A stretch of DNA of 64,000 bases, from the NCBI RefSeq assembly GCF_036924715.1, contig NZ_JAZHSB010000001.1, forward strand, positions 930,001 to 994,000, written 5' to 3'. A program made the translations under genes and the position numbers. Source of the DNA: Bradyrhizobium sp. AZCC 1721 (GTDB taxonomy: Bacteria > Pseudomonadota > Alphaproteobacteria > Rhizobiales > Xanthobacteraceae). The notes under the pieces were generated by a model, which was not told the origin of the DNA, made no database searches, and saw nothing but the letters and a program-made list of their open reading frames with translations. Below, piece by piece: positions 44,710 to 53,732 of the stretch; within the stretch, counting starts at the first letter, position 1; every line of letters starts with the position of its first letter.

Positions 44710-44873
44710 TTCTTGGACTCCCATGTGTTGAAGGTTGTCGATGCGAGGAGGCCGTGGCCTCACGCTCCGGTGCAAGGCCGGATCGGTGTCACCTGAAGTT
44801 CCTCATCTCGCTTCCCGTTGCGGTAGGTAACGTTTGGCGCGGCGGAAAGCACGTTGGAGGTACGCCAGCGTCA

Positions 44874-44889
44874 CTTGCGAAACTGCAAG
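44874..44889. promoter_or_regulatory. Possible LysR operator
   Basis: CTTGC (44874-44878) and GCAAG (44885-44889) form a short dyad 20 bases before the LysR start, in the gap between it and the divergent SnoaL-like gene. This is a weak call based on position and symmetry only. Confidence 0.3.
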
Positions 44890-44908
44890 CGGCGCTTACG
44901 TCTGCGCC

Positions 44909-45838
44909 ATGGAGGACTGGAACGAGCCCCAACTCGTGTTGGCGGTGCATCGGGCAAGCAGCCTTACCGGCGCCGCCAAGGCGCTTGAGATCGATCACTC
45001 GACCGCGTTTCGGCGCTTGAATGCTCTGGAAACGCGGCTCGGCGTGCGTCTGTTCGAGCGTCTTCCCGGCGGAGCGTATCAAGCGACGCCGGCCGGCGAG
45101 CGGATGGCGGCAGCGGCCGAGCGGATGGAAGATGAGGCGCTCGCCATCGACCGCGACATTGCGGGGCGGGATCACCGTCCCTCCGGCCGCCTGCGCGTAA
45201 CCTCCTCGGAAACGCTGGCGTATCGAAAGCTGACCAGCCATCTTGCCGCGTTCCGGCGAACCCATCCCGGCATCGTCGTCGAGCTCGTGGTCGACAACCG
45301 CGTCCTCAATCTCTCGCGCCGCGAGGCTGATATCGCGCTTCGTCCGATGCGGCCGAAGGAAGGCGATCTCTGGGGTCGCAAACTCGCCGACGTCGCGTGG
45401 ACCGTTTACGGCGCAACCGGCTATCTCAAGGAAAGAGGCGGGGCCGTTTCATCCCCCGAAGACCTCGGCCGTCACGCCCTGATCGGATGGGAAGAAACCG
45501 CAGTTGGCATCATGGCGGCCGACTGGCTCAATCGAATGATGCCAGATGATGCCTTCGTCTACCGGACCAACAGCCTCGTCAATCAGTTCATCGCCGCGAA
45601 GGCCGGCATCGGTCTCGCGCTGCTTCCTTGCTATCTCGGTGACGACGATCGCGATCTCGCCCGCGCGCTGCCGAATGCGGTGCCGGATCTGGTTGGCGAA
45701 TTGTGGATCGTGACACATGCTGATCTGAAGAAGACGGCGCGCGTGCGTGCCTTCTTCGATATCGTTGGAGAAGGCCTCGCGCGTGAGCACAGCCTGTTTG
45801 ACGGGCGAGGCCGGTCCCGCGCCGCCGATCGCCAGTAG
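44909..45838 (+). CDS. LysR-family regulator
   Basis: 309 residues from ATG 44909. The winged helix (about 1-60) contains PQLVLAVHRASSLTGAAKALEIDHSTAFRRLNALETRLG, followed by the co-inducer domain with SGRLRVTSSETLAYRKL and AAKAGIGLALLPCYLGDD. It is divergent from the SnoaL-like gene at 44284. The opening motif places it with regulators that often control a single adjacent oxidoreductase or small protein. Confidence 0.88.
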   Translation: MEDWNEPQLVLAVHRASSLTGAAKALEIDHSTAFRRLNALETRLGVRLFERLPGGAYQATPAGERMAAAAERMEDEALAIDRDIAGRDHRPSGRLRVTSSETLAYRKLTSHLAAFRRTHPGIVVELVVDNRVLNLSRREADIALRPMRPKEGDLWGRKLADVAWTVYGATGYLKERGGAVSSPEDLGRHALIGWEETAVGIMAADWLNRMMPDDAFVYRTNSLVNQFIAAKAGIGLALLPCYLGDDDRDLARALPNAVPDLVGELWIVTHADLKKTARVRAFFDIVGEGLAREHSLFDGRGRSRAADRQ

Positions 45839-45915
45839 CGACGCACGTTGCGGTTCGCGCCCGTCCATAGCCTGATGACTCTTGGTTAGATCGATTTGGC
45901 CGCGGACTTGCTTCA

Positions 45916-46139
45916 CCTCTCCCGCTTGCGGGGGAGGCGTAGGCCACCTTCAGTGGCCGTCCTCTGAGACGCCGAGGCAAAGCCTCGGCTATGCCGGAGC
46001 GCCGGGTGGGGACTCTCTCCACATGGGGAGTGTCAATTGTGGAGGCACCCCCACCCATAGCCGATGCTACGCATCGGCGTTCTTAAACCAAGGACGGCGG
46101 CCGTAGGCCGCCTACGCCTCCCCCGCAAGCGGGAGAGGG
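45916..46139. repeat. 224-bp palindromic element with 29-bp perfect terminal inverted repeats (MITE-like)
   Basis: The outer arms, 45916-45944 and 46111-46139, are perfect 29-bp inverted repeats starting CCTCTCCCGCTTGCGG. A second, imperfect inverted layer lies inside (GGCCGTCCTCTGAGACGCCGAGG against a reversed copy near 46060-46110, with ATAGCCGATGC / GCATCGGC). No ORF and no obvious target-site duplication are visible. It fills most of the 347-bp gap 45839-46185. Confidence 0.75.
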
Positions 46140-46185
46140 GGTGCAATCCCGTCGCGGCTGCAATCCGACCTAATCTCATCATGGT

Positions 46186-47154
46186 CTAGATCTTCTCCAG
46201 CTTCTGCAGGCAGCGCGTCACCCCGACCTCCGGCGGCATCGGTGTGTCCGGAAAGCTGGTCTTCCAGTCGGTGACGCCGACCTCGCCGATATAGATGTCG
46301 CCCTTGGAATCCAGTGCGATGCCGTGCGGGGCGAGAAATTTGCCGGCCTCCAGCCCCGGGCCGTTTTCGCCGCCGAGCCGAGCAATGCGCCTGCCTTTCG
46401 AATCCACGATCGAAAGCCGTGGACCGAGATTCGGTACCTTGCGGTTGACGGCCATGCCGGGGCCGAGCTCGCCGACGATGAAATTCGGCTGCTTGCCGCC
46501 GCAGCAGCACAGTGCGCACGGCCGGTGCAGATAGTTCCACTGCGTCTCGTATTTGCCGTTACCGTCGAACACCTGCACGCGGTGGTTCTCGCGGTCCGCG
46601 ACATAGACCCAGCCGTCGGCGTCGGTGGCGATGTTGTGAACGATGTTGAACTGGCCGGGATCGGTGCCGGGCTCGCCCCAGGTCTTCAGGAGCGTGCCGT
46701 CAGGCGAATATTTGTGGACGCAGGCATTGCCGTAGCCATCGGAGACGTAGATCTCGCCCTGCGGCGACAGCGCCGTATGCGTGCAGCGATGAAACGGCTC
46801 GCCGCTCATGAACGGCGCGGGCTTGTTCGGGATGCCGATGGTCAGCAGCACCTTGCCGTCGGGGGAGCACTTGCGCACGGTGTGGTCGCCGTCGTCAGTG
46901 CAATAGAGATTGTCGTCGGCGTCGATGTGCAGGCCATGCGCGCGGTTGAACAGGCCTTCGCCCCAGCTCTTGATGAAATTCCCCTCGCGGTCCAGCACCA
47001 CCATCGGATGGGCGCCGCGGTTGAAGACGTAGATGCGGTCCTTGCTGTCGACGGCGACCGAGGCGACGTCGGTCAGACTCCAGCCATCGGGCAGTTTCGC
47101 CCAGTTTTCGACGACGCGGTAACGGTGCTCGCCCGAGCCGAGAATGGCCGACAT
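46186..47154 (-). CDS. NHL-repeat beta-propeller protein with Cys-rich loop
   Basis: 322 residues from ATG 47154 (GGGGAG upstream). Six-bladed NHL/peptidyl-alpha-hydroxyglycine lyase-like propeller with blades such as VASVAVDSKDRIYVFNRGAHPMVVLDREG, RAHGLHIDADDNLYCTDDGDHTV and IATDADGWVYVADRENHRVQVF. Between blades sits CALCCCGG, four cysteines in five residues, an unusual cluster that could bind metal. There is no signal peptide. Propellers of this type bind ligands or act as lyases; function unproven. Confidence 0.78.
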   Translation of the reverse strand: MSAILGSGEHRYRVVENWAKLPDGWSLTDVASVAVDSKDRIYVFNRGAHPMVVLDREGNFIKSWGEGLFNRAHGLHIDADDNLYCTDDGDHTVRKCSPDGKVLLTIGIPNKPAPFMSGEPFHRCTHTALSPQGEIYVSDGYGNACVHKYSPDGTLLKTWGEPGTDPGQFNIVHNIATDADGWVYVADRENHRVQVFDGNGKYETQWNYLHRPCALCCCGGKQPNFIVGELGPGMAVNRKVPNLGPRLSIVDSKGRRIARLGGENGPGLEAGKFLAPHGIALDSKGDIYIGEVGVTDWKTSFPDTPMPPEVGVTRCLQKLEKI

Positions 47155-47254
47155 GCGCTTCTCCCCAATCCGATATTTTTGTTGGCCGGGAGTGTTGCAG
47201 AGACCTGCCCGAAGCACGAGGGGGATTTGCGCATGGCACGTTTCTTCCAGACTA

Positions 47255-47287
47255 GAGCCCGGTTCTGATCGAATCAGAACCGGGCTC
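47255..47287. terminator. 15-bp perfect hairpin downstream of the response regulator
   Basis: GAGCCCGGTTCTGAT (47255-47269) and ATCAGAACCGGGCTC (47273-47287) form a perfect stem with a three-base loop. It lies after the response-regulator gene (minus strand) and before the propeller gene's promoter. It lacks a clean T-tract, so termination is likely but not certain. Confidence 0.5.
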
Positions 47288-47296
47288 CAGATTCTT

Positions 47297-47351
47297 GTTT
47301 TGACGCGTTTTCTTGACGCGAACCGGTGTCCACTTCGCTGGAAAACGCTCT
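47297..47351. repeat. Intergenic repeat, copy 2 (inverted relative to 5107-5186)
   Basis: Read on the minus strand it gives CTAGAGCGTTTTCCAGCGAAG, then TGGACACCGGTTCGCG and TCAAGAAAACGCGTCAAAA, the same blocks as at 5107-5186 without the insertion. It touches the stop of the response-regulator gene at 47350. Confidence 0.6.
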
Positions 47352-48030
47352 AGCTTCCCATATCCTCCGCCGCGATGATCCGCTGGCGAAGCGCCAGGCG
47401 CACCAATTCGATGTCGGAGGCGACGCCGAGCTTGGCGCGGATCTGATAGCGCGTGTTGGCCGCGGTCTTCACGCTGATATGCAGCGTGTTTGCGATCTCA
47501 TCCACGGACTTCTCCGCCAGCAGCATGCGCAGGATTTCGAATTCGCGTGGGCTCAGTGCGTCGACTGCCGAAGGCTCGTCGGCGAGCCGGTTGATGGCGA
47601 GTTCGTGGTCGATGTCGGGGCTGAGCGCGATGCGTCCGGCCATGACCTCGGCGATCGCGCGCAGCAGCGCGTCGGGCGGATTGCTTTTTGTGACAAAGCC
47701 ACGTGCGCCCGCCTTGATCGCCTGGACCGCATAGGCCGCGCTCTGGTGCATCGTGAAGACCAGGATGCGCGCCGACTTGTCCCATTGCCGGATGCGCCTG
47801 ATAGCCTCGACCCCGCCAATTCCCGGCATCGACAGGTCCATGATGACGAGGTCGGGCCTGGCTTCCTTGTAGACGCGATAGGCGTCGGCCCCATTGTCGG
47901 CTTCAGCGACGACTTGCAGGCGATCCTGCTTCTGCAGCAGCGAGCGATAGCCCTCGCGCACGATGGCATGGTCGTCCACCAGCATCACGCGCGTGCGGCC
48001 TGCGGTGTCCGCCAAATCTAAGGCTGCCAT
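47350..48030 (-). CDS. NarL-family response regulator
   Basis: 226 residues from ATG 48030. Receiver: RVMLVDDHAIVREGYRSLL, phosphoacceptor Asp in LVIMDLSMPGIGG, conserved Lys in FVTKSNPP. LuxR-type HTH: LSPREFEILRMLLAEKSVDEIANTLHISVKTAANTRYQIRAKLG. It follows the histidine kinase gene by two bases, so they form one operon. The pair resembles regulators near C1/PQQ genes, such as MoxX/FlhR types, and an exported DUF2380-like gene is divergent; that link is an inference. Confidence 0.88.
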   Translation of the reverse strand: MAALDLADTAGRTRVMLVDDHAIVREGYRSLLQKQDRLQVVAEADNGADAYRVYKEARPDLVIMDLSMPGIGGVEAIRRIRQWDKSARILVFTMHQSAAYAVQAIKAGARGFVTKSNPPDALLRAIAEVMAGRIALSPDIDHELAINRLADEPSAVDALSPREFEILRMLLAEKSVDEIANTLHISVKTAANTRYQIRAKLGVASDIELVRLALRQRIIAAEDMGS

Positions 48031-48032
48031 CT

Positions 48033-49391
48033 CTAAGACTCCACCCGCATCGTGGGAATGCGCGCGACAAGTCGGGCACCGCCCGCCTCTTGCCGCTCGA
48101 ATTGCAAGGACCCTCCGAGCGAAACCACGCGCTCTTGCATGCCGAGAAGTCCCATGCCGGCTTTCGGCTTCAGGTTGGGGCTGGCCGCTTCGCCGTCGTC
48201 CTCGACGGTCAGGACGATCTCGGCGTCTCCGGCCTCGAGACGCAATTGCACGCACCTAGCCTGTGCATGCTTTGCTGCGTTGGTGATCGCTTCTTGCGCG
48301 ATGCGATAAAGACTGGCGCTGACACCGGGCGGCAAATCGTCGGCCTTGCCACTGACGGCAATCTCGAATCGGGTGCGGCCCTTCTCAAAGCCATTCCAGC
48401 TCGCGACTAGGCTTTCGAGGCTGAGGGTGAGGCCGAGTTCCTCGACGTCGGGCGGCCGCAGACGCACCAGCGCGCCGCGCAAGGTTTCCATCATATGCGC
48501 CGTAGTACGCGAGATGCCCCGGCATTCCTCGTACAGTGGCGGGCATTGGCGCTCCGCGGTGTGAGCGGCGGCGGCAGCCTGCGCCGAGATGGCGGAAAGC
48601 GATTGGCCGAATTCATCGTGCAGCTCGCGCGCAAGATGGCGCCGCTCGTCGTCCTGCACTTCGATCAGTTTTCGCGTCAAGGCGTTGCGTTCGGCAAGCG
48701 TTGCCTGCAGCCGCTGTGCAAGGGTGTTGAAAACGCCGGAAATTGCCGACAATTCCGCAAGGTCGAAACGCGGCAGGCGCGCGGAAAGATCGTTCGCCGC
48801 CAGTTGCCGCAGTCCCGTGGCAATGGCCTGGGTAGGCCGCAGCGCCCGCGCCAGCGCGGCATAGACCGCGACACAAAGCCCGGCCAGCGCGAACGCCATG
48901 ATGGAGAGCAGCCGGCTCACCTCGCGCCAACTCTGGCCGATCTGCGTGGCGGGGTCGACGGTTGCGACCGCCATGCCCCGAGCGCTGCCGGCAACGAGGA
49001 CCGGCATCGAGACCGGTTCACCCGGACGAAAGACGGCGCGATAGAGGGAGGCGAAGCTTTCGGGCGCGGCCATTTCGTCTGCGGGCGCTCCGCTGCAGAC
49101 CCCTTGCCGAAACGCGCCGGCATTGTCGCGGTAGGCAATGCAAAGGCCCGGCTCCATCAGCGCCGCGATTCCCTGCAGATCCGGCGTTGCGTTGATGGAG
49201 ACGGAGAGCCATTGCGCCTGCGATTGCTGCAACGAGAGATCCCGGGCAACGATCTCGGCGATTCGGCTCGCTTTGGCCTTCGCGGCACGGTCGCTGTCGA
49301 ACAAGGCGTAGGCCGCGACGGCGATGAAGCAAGCTGCCGCAAGCGCCGCGACGCGTAACGCCAGCCGCAGCTTCAGATCGATGGCGGGCAT
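48033..49391 (-). CDS. Sensor histidine kinase (HAMP, HisKA_3)
   Basis: 452 residues from ATG 49391 (a frame extends to 49436). Two membrane helices (about 10-28 and 165-185) bracket an extracytoplasmic sensor region with cysteines in GLCIAYRDN and GVCSGAPADE. Then HAMP (ALRPTQAIATGLRQLAANDLSARLP), HisKA_3 with His in ARELHDEFGQSLSAI, and HATPase (NAAKHAQAR, GMGLLGMQER). Near-contiguous with the downstream response regulator. The two periplasmic cysteines could make a redox-sensitive sensor. Confidence 0.85.
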   Translation of the reverse strand: MPAIDLKLRLALRVAALAAACFIAVAAYALFDSDRAAKAKASRIAEIVARDLSLQQSQAQWLSVSINATPDLQGIAALMEPGLCIAYRDNAGAFRQGVCSGAPADEMAAPESFASLYRAVFRPGEPVSMPVLVAGSARGMAVATVDPATQIGQSWREVSRLLSIMAFALAGLCVAVYAALARALRPTQAIATGLRQLAANDLSARLPRFDLAELSAISGVFNTLAQRLQATLAERNALTRKLIEVQDDERRHLARELHDEFGQSLSAISAQAAAAAHTAERQCPPLYEECRGISRTTAHMMETLRGALVRLRPPDVEELGLTLSLESLVASWNGFEKGRTRFEIAVSGKADDLPPGVSASLYRIAQEAITNAAKHAQARCVQLRLEAGDAEIVLTVEDDGEAASPNLKPKAGMGLLGMQERVVSLGGSLQFERQEAGGARLVARIPTMRVES

Positions 49392-49603
49392 AGGCCTCGC
49401 CACGGAGTTGGATGCCTGTCGCAAGCTCCCTCCCATAGGCTTAGACTATAGAAGCAAATTTCCCCGGGAAGAAAGCGGGGCAAGCCAAGATCGGGTATTT
49501 CACCCGGCCGATGCAGGGAAAGCTGCCGTTTCGGCGGGGCAGCAGATCGGGCGAAATCGCGGGCGGGTAAGGCAGCTCCGCGTTAGCAGTTCCGAGGTGA
49601 TCC

Positions 49604-50593
49604 ATGCGCTCCATCGCCACCATCCTCGCTCCGGCCATTTTGCTGACCACGCTCGCGACGGCTGAGGCCGCTGAAACACCCGCGCCGCCTCCGATCAAAA
49701 TTGCAGTCTTTCCCTTCGAACTGGAGGATTTCAGTGCCGGGGCCGCCTACGTCCCTCCTGATGACGTCGACCGCGAGCAATTGCGGCTTTCGACGGAGGA
49801 GGCCCGTCGGCTGATCGCGGCGTCCGGGCGCTACAAAATCGTCGATGTCAGCGCGGCGAACGACCCAGCGGCGAACGCAGGCAGGTTGCGGAATTGCGAG
49901 GGCTGCGAAGCCAGGATCGCCGCCGGCCTCGGTGCAGATCAGTCGATGATCGGGATCGTCACGCGAATCACCCGAACGGAATACGCGGTCACCTTCAAGA
50001 TACGCGACGCCAGATCCGGGGCGATCGTCGCGGTCGAGCAGACGGATTTGCGCATGGGCGCCAATGTGGCCTGGAGCCGTGGGGCGCGGTGGCTGATCCA
50101 GAACCGTCTGCTGGATCGGGCGCAGGACAAGCCGCTCATCTTCGCAGTCGCCGAAATCGAATATATCGACACCTCGGGCGAGGTGATCGATCAAAGCGCC
50201 GACCATTTGCGGCGCCGGCGCACCTTCGAAGCCTCGCTACGTACCGATCTGGCGGCGAGCGGAAAGCTGCGAAGCGCCGATCTCGATTGTCCGGCAAACG
50301 CCTGTTCGGTCGGCGACCTCACCGTCGCTCAGTTGCTCGGCAAGGCGCAGGCGGCCGGCGCCGACCTTCTCCTGATCGGCAGCGTTCAAAAGATGAGCAC
50401 GCTCGTGCAATGGGCGAAATTCGACATCATCGACGTGAAGGCGCGGAAGGTGGTATTCGAACGCCTCGTCAGCTTTCGCGGCGACAACGACGAAGCCTGG
50501 CGTCGCGCGGCAGCCTTCATCATCAGGCAAATCAGCGATCGCGAGGCGGAACTCACGCGCCTCGCGGCAACAGCCCTTCCTCGATCGCCTTGA
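49604..50593 (+). CDS. Secreted protein with two tandem DUF2380/DUF3280-like domains
   Basis: 329 residues. A signal peptide (about 1-22, ending AEAAE) precedes two related domains: residues about 30-155 (IKIAVFPFELEDFSAG ... GADQSMIGIVTRITRTEYAVTFKIRDARSGAIV) and about 158-310 (LIFAVAEIEYIDTSGE ... GADLLLIGSVQKMSTLVQWAKFDIIDVKARKVV). Each has a cysteine pair (CEGC; C...C in LDCPANACSVG). It is divergent from the kinase/regulator operon and overlaps the convergent monooxygenase gene by 41 bases. Function unknown. Confidence 0.75.
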   Translation: MRSIATILAPAILLTTLATAEAAETPAPPPIKIAVFPFELEDFSAGAAYVPPDDVDREQLRLSTEEARRLIAASGRYKIVDVSAANDPAANAGRLRNCEGCEARIAAGLGADQSMIGIVTRITRTEYAVTFKIRDARSGAIVAVEQTDLRMGANVAWSRGARWLIQNRLLDRAQDKPLIFAVAEIEYIDTSGEVIDQSADHLRRRRTFEASLRTDLAASGKLRSADLDCPANACSVGDLTVAQLLGKAQAAGADLLLIGSVQKMSTLVQWAKFDIIDVKARKVVFERLVSFRGDNDEAWRRAAAFIIRQISDREAELTRLAATALPRSP

Positions 50594-52319
50594 TCTGCAG
50601 CGCCAGATGTTTTGAGCCGATGCGGCATTGCGCGAGGCCGCCGGCGATGAACCACAGGCCGGGCTGACCGGTCCGCCTGTACATGTTGCGCAGTTCCTGC
50701 TCCTCGCCAAATCCCCAGATCGTGCCGACGCGCTTTTCCACCGCCTCGCCGAACAGTTTTCGCACCAGCTCTTCCTGGCGCTTGTAGCCAGTCGCCAGCA
50801 CCACGAGATCGGCGGCGATGGTCTCGCCCTTCTTCATTTTCGCGCCTGCGGCCGTGAATGTGGCGAGATCGGCAAATTGCTTCAGCGCGATGTCGCCCTT
50901 GATGATCAGGTCGGAGCAGCCGACGTTGAAATAATAGCCGCCGCCGCGGGTGAGATATTTGAACTGCCAGCCGGTATTGTCCTCGCCGAAATCGAGCTTG
51001 AAGCCGACGCGTTCCAGCCCTTCGAGCAATTCCGTGTCGAGCGCCTTGGATTTCTCCGCGGTGATCGCATGGCTCTTGCGTGCCAGTTTGAGCGGCATCG
51101 AGGTCACGATCAGGTCGTTATCCTCTAGCGTGCCTTCGTTGTAAGGCGCGTAGACCAGTTGCGCCGACGGCTCGATGCTGACGACCAGCGTGGAGGAGCG
51201 CTGGAACAGCGTGACTTTTACGCCGCTGGAATGCAGGTCCTGCGCGATGTCGTGGCCGCTGTTGCCGGTGCCGATCACGATGGCGCGCTTGCCCCTCCAA
51301 TTCTCACCGTCGTCATACTGGCTGGAATGCATCACCTTGCCGGCGAAATCCTTCAATCCCGGAATGTCAGGCACGCTCGGAATGCCGCTGACGCCGGTCG
51401 CCAGCACGACATGGTGTGGATGCATGCTGCGCTTAGCTCCGTCGGCGCAGCGCAGCGTCACCGTCCAGCGACCTTCCGTCTCGTCGTAGCTGCCGCCCTC
51501 GAACTCGGTCTCGGTCCAAAAATTCAGCTCCATGGCCTCGACATAGGCTTCGAACCAGTTGGCCAGCTTGTCCTTCGGAATATAGGTCGGCCAGTTCGGC
51601 GGGAAGGGCATGTAGGGAAGATGATTGACCTGCACCTGGTTGTGCAGCGTCAGCGCATGATAGCGCTTGCGCCAATTGTCGCCGATGCGCTTTTCGCGAT
51701 CGACGATCAGCGTATCGACATTCAACTGCTTCAGCCGCGCGGCGATGGACAGCCCGGATTGCCCGCCTCCGATGACCAGCACGGTGGGATCATGATCCGA
51801 ATATCCGGCTGAGGCCTTGCGCAGGTCGAGCCAGTTCGGCCCGCGAAAGTCCCGCGAATAGGCGTTGCCGCGCGGGCGATTCACGCCGAGCTGTTCCTCA
51901 AGGCCTTTCAACTCGCCAAGCTCGGTCAGCAGTGTCCAGGCCTTCAACCGGTTGCCATCGTCCGCATCTGATATCAGGCGGATGATGCCGTTGCCGCGCC
52001 CGACCCTGGTTTCGAACTTGAAGATCGCCTCGATTGCGCTGGTGCCGGCGCGCATCACCTTGCGCGGTGCAGCGCGACCGGGGGCGATCGCGAAGCCGCA
52101 GGGCTCAGCGCCACGGGCCAGCGGCGGCAGCGCCTTCAGGATGGTGTCTCTGCCGTTCAGGGTCTGGATGTTCCAGCTCAGTGCCAGCACGTCGCGCCAA
52201 TAGCTGTCGGGATGGAACAACGTTTTCAACAGAGCGTCATCGGGTTTCCCGAGCGCTTCCTCGAATTGCGCAAGCCAAGTGTCGGCGGCAACCGAACTGT
52301 CGTCCGTTCTGTCGAGCAT
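50553..52319 (-). CDS. Flavin-containing monooxygenase with N-terminal SnoaL-like domain
   Basis: 588 residues. An NTF2/SnoaL-like domain (about 10-150) precedes the FAD domain: VLVIGGGQSGLSIAARLKQL (about 183-202), the FMO/BVMO-type region with YDDGENWRGKRAIVIGTGNSGHDIAQDL (NADPH GxGxxG), and LVVLATGYKRQ near the C-terminus. It oxygenates a soft nucleophile or ketone using NADPH and O2. The four other genes downstream (DUF2855, acyl-CoA synthetase, binding protein, nitronate monooxygenase) run in the same direction and may form a catabolic group. Confidence 0.87.
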   Translation of the reverse strand: MLDRTDDSSVAADTWLAQFEEALGKPDDALLKTLFHPDSYWRDVLALSWNIQTLNGRDTILKALPPLARGAEPCGFAIAPGRAAPRKVMRAGTSAIEAIFKFETRVGRGNGIIRLISDADDGNRLKAWTLLTELGELKGLEEQLGVNRPRGNAYSRDFRGPNWLDLRKASAGYSDHDPTVLVIGGGQSGLSIAARLKQLNVDTLIVDREKRIGDNWRKRYHALTLHNQVQVNHLPYMPFPPNWPTYIPKDKLANWFEAYVEAMELNFWTETEFEGGSYDETEGRWTVTLRCADGAKRSMHPHHVVLATGVSGIPSVPDIPGLKDFAGKVMHSSQYDDGENWRGKRAIVIGTGNSGHDIAQDLHSSGVKVTLFQRSSTLVVSIEPSAQLVYAPYNEGTLEDNDLIVTSMPLKLARKSHAITAEKSKALDTELLEGLERVGFKLDFGEDNTGWQFKYLTRGGGYYFNVGCSDLIIKGDIALKQFADLATFTAAGAKMKKGETIAADLVVLATGYKRQEELVRKLFGEAVEKRVGTIWGFGEEQELRNMYRRTGQPGLWFIAGGLAQCRIGSKHLALQIKAIEEGLLPRGA

Positions 52320-52415
52320 GGGCGTTTCCCATCACCGGCCGTCTTCGCGGCGTTTTCCTGTGGGCGAGCCTATACCTATTCCGGACGGCGCAGGAAGGGC
52401 GCAAGGAGATGCCGC

Positions 52416-53513
52416 CTATTCCGAGAGCGACAGGATCAGCCCCTGATCCGGCGGCACGCGGCCGTTGAGGGTGTCGAGATAGGCGCGTTGAACCGCCGCG
52501 GGCCCATGGTTCTCGGTCACCTTCATCCAACGTTCCAGGTTCGGGACGAAGCCAGACCATGCGGCGCCGAACCGGATGTCGACGCCGCCCGGTCCCCACT
52601 CCTTGGCGCGCTTGCGGATGTAGTCCGGCACGAAGAAGAATTGCGGCTTGGCGCCGGGTAGTGCCTGTGCCGAATCCGCGGGCGACGACTTGCGATGCGT
52701 CAGCCCAACGATTCCGCTGTATTTCATTTGGTCGCCGAAGTGCTGGTGCAGCGTTGCACGTAATGGAGTATTGCCGGCCATGTCGACATAGGCGACCGCA
52801 GAGTTCGTCGGCAGCGAGCTTACGTCCTCATAGGTCACGACCTCGTCGTAACAGCCGAGCGATTTGACGAAGGTCGTGTTGCCCGGCGAGGTCAAGCCGA
52901 TCGTCTTGATGCCGTTGTCTCTCGCATGCAGGAGGTGCGCGAGCCCGTAGGCGGTCTTGCTGGAAGCCGACGACAGCACTACGCCTTTTGCGCCATAAAA
53001 CTCGTTCTCGGCGAGAAAGTCATCAACCAGGAACGAGAGCATGAACAAGGGGCGCAGCAGCGCCTGATAGTCGCCCTGCCTGCCTGCGAAGGAGGGATCG
53101 CCGCTGACGCGCGCATAGGCATTATAGACCGGCGCCACGCCCTGCCGGTGCGCGGCGGCATCGCGTAAGGCTCGCTTGGAGACGTCGGCAGCCTCGATGA
53201 CGAGATGCGTCGACATCGGGAAGTAGCCGAACAGTATTTCGCCTGCGGCAATGCCGGGATGCTTCGAGGCGATCACCTCGCCAAATCCCCATACCGGAAC
53301 GTTGCCGAAACCTTCGGGCGCCGGAAACAACTGCCAATATTTTAGATGATCGCCCAGCACGGCATAAGTGATGTTGTTGGCGGTGAGGGCGAAGCGCGTC
53401 ACCTTTACCAGTAGCGTCTCGTCAGGCAGCGCGGCCGCGTCGGGCAGTTGCGTCTCGATGGTCTTGCATTGCTGCAGATCGTTGCGGGCGACGACGAAGT
53501 CGGTGGATGGCAT
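52416..53513 (-). CDS. DUF2855 (MDR-like) protein
   Basis: 365 residues. The medium-chain dehydrogenase/reductase framework is recognisable: N-terminal LLVKVTRFALTANNITYAVLGD, and the cofactor half with VVLSSASSKTAYGLAHLLHARDNGIKTIGLTSPGN. No catalytic zinc ligands are visible. DUF2855 is found next to acyl-CoA synthetases and monooxygenases in proteobacteria. Reaction not established. The 97-base gap to the monooxygenase gene suggests the same transcription unit. Confidence 0.82.
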   Translation of the reverse strand: MPSTDFVVARNDLQQCKTIETQLPDAAALPDETLLVKVTRFALTANNITYAVLGDHLKYWQLFPAPEGFGNVPVWGFGEVIASKHPGIAAGEILFGYFPMSTHLVIEAADVSKRALRDAAAHRQGVAPVYNAYARVSGDPSFAGRQGDYQALLRPLFMLSFLVDDFLAENEFYGAKGVVLSSASSKTAYGLAHLLHARDNGIKTIGLTSPGNTTFVKSLGCYDEVVTYEDVSSLPTNSAVAYVDMAGNTPLRATLHQHFGDQMKYSGIVGLTHRKSSPADSAQALPGAKPQFFFVPDYIRKRAKEWGPGGVDIRFGAAWSGFVPNLERWMKVTENHGPAAVQRAYLDTLNGRVPPDQGLILSLSE

Positions 53514-53625
53514 TGTTTCGATCCCTGCTTCACCTGGCAGCGATCTTTGCGCCGTCTAATGACCGTTTTGCAACAGCAATTATGTTTAAAACGCTGTTCG
53601 GATTTGGTTGCAGGAAGGCTATCCT

Positions 53626-53709
53626 CGTCATTGCGAGGAGCGGAGCGACGAAGCAATCCATCTATCCCCGCGGGGATAGATGGATTGCTTCGCTTCGCTC
53701 GCAATGACG
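53626..53709. repeat. Palindromic intergenic repeat (CGTCATTGCGAG family)
   Basis: CGTCATTGCGAGGAGCG at the left and CGCTTCGCTCGCAATGACG at the right pair around an inner AAGCAATCCATC / GATGGATTGCTT stem and a CCCCGCGGGG centre (53667-53674). This 84-bp hairpin is of the CGTCATTGCGAG type well known in Bradyrhizobium. It lies between the DUF2855 and acyl-CoA synthetase genes. Confidence 0.8.
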
Positions 53710-53732
53710 TGGAGGGAGCGGAGGGTTAGCCC

